This document shows, in pieces, positions 5,026 through 5,182 of a DNA stretch of 5,182 nt. The stretch comes from Candidatus Poseidoniales archaeon. Lineage in GTDB: Archaea; Thermoplasmatota; Poseidoniia; Poseidoniales; Poseidoniaceae. The notes beneath the pieces were generated by a model. That model worked only from the letters and a program-made list of their open reading frames with translations. It searched no databases and had not been told where the DNA came from. Both the position numbers and the translations under genes were made by a program. The DNA lies in contig JAAXIR010000136.1 in assembly GCA_012270265.1 (NCBI GenBank), positions 1 through 5,182 on the forward strand, given 5' to 3'. Numbering within the stretch: position 1 is the first letter of the stretch; each line of letters begins with the position of its first letter.

Positions 5026-5182
5026 TTGGACGTTAATGTTGAAGAATTAATTGCAGGTTTGTTCTTTCTCGCCTATGTTGTGTATGGTTCATTGGTTAAA
5101 GGTGTATTTTGGAAACATAACTGGACCAACAAAGGCGGTCGATGGGTCACCGCTGCAGAAGGTCCCATCTTCTTCGTATGTA
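5026..5182 (+). CDS. N-terminal fragment of a small membrane protein (3' end outside the window)
   Basis: After a TAA at 5002, one frame stays open to the right edge and reads as a plausible protein. From TTG 5026 it gives 52 residues: an acidic start MDVNVEE, a hydrophobic stretch LIAGLFFLAYVVYGSLV (8-24) likely to cross the membrane, then KGVFWKHNWTNKGGRWV with several basic and Trp residues, and a second hydrophobic start near IFFV at the edge. TTG 5026 is the only usual start codon in this frame before the hydrophobic stretch. A GTGAT three bases upstream could pair with the 3' end of 16S rRNA, and an AT-rich stretch lies at 5001-5013. The nearby ATG 5021 is in another frame and stops after a few codons. 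It begins 46 bases after the CBS gene and may be in the same unit. Function is not recognised. Confidence 0.5.
   Translation, partial: MDVNVEELIAGLFFLAYVVYGSLVKGVFWKHNWTNKGGRWVTAAEGPIFFVC

Noticed and set aside
1..5182. Defence system, CRISPR array, mobile element or toxin-antitoxin pair
   Set aside because: No direct repeat arrays, transposase-like or nuclease-like proteins, or paired small overlapping genes are visible. The gene set looks like core information processing plus envelope genes.

Overview
The window most likely comes from an archaeon. The clearest anchor is a complete archaeal/eukaryotic-type ribosomal protein S15 with the N-terminal extension that bacterial S15 lacks. Upstream of it is the tail of a protein ending in a PUA RNA-binding domain of the kind found in archaeosine tRNA-modification enzymes. 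A RecJ/Cdc45-like gene directly downstream of S15 is, to my knowledge, a recurrent archaeal neighbourhood. Balanced base composition, dense same-strand genes and a secreted, acidic, membrane-anchored protein with a cytoplasmic zinc ribbon together suggest a marine Thermoplasmatota lineage (Marine Group II, Poseidoniales, or a relative). That assignment is inference; no search was possible.

Layout, all on the + strand: (1) 2-577, 3' part of a PUA-domain protein resembling the C-terminal region of ArcS/archaeal TGT. (2) 640-1095, rps15. (3) 1143-2042, a 299-residue RecJ/Cdc45-like protein that appears to have lost the DHH catalytic motifs. (4) 2122-2418, a 98-residue, probably all-helical protein of unknown function. 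(5) 2496-4535, a 679-residue protein with signal peptide, about 520-residue ectodomain, membrane segments and a four-cysteine zinc ribbon. (6) 4575-4979, a 134-residue protein made of two CBS domains. (7) 5026 to the right edge, the start of a small membrane protein, cut by the window. No gene is supported on the - strand; long antisense frames there are shadows of the coding frames above. There are no tRNA or rRNA genes, CRISPR arrays or mobile elements.

The left half (tRNA modification, ribosomal protein, replication/repair-like protein) is an information-processing cluster. The right half (surface protein, CBS sensor, membrane protein) is cell-envelope and regulatory. Shine-Dalgarno-like sequences are weak or absent before most starts, consistent with leaderless or short-leader transcripts, and gaps are short (39 to 79 bases). 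Several gaps or stop codons coincide with small perfect hairpins, most strikingly two tandem hairpins that almost fill the gap before the CBS gene.

The items most worth a second look are the catalytically eroded RecJ/Cdc45-like protein beside rps15, the uncharacterised helical protein following it, the surface/zinc-ribbon protein, and the stop-codon hairpins. I saw nothing that amounts to a clear new multi-gene system.
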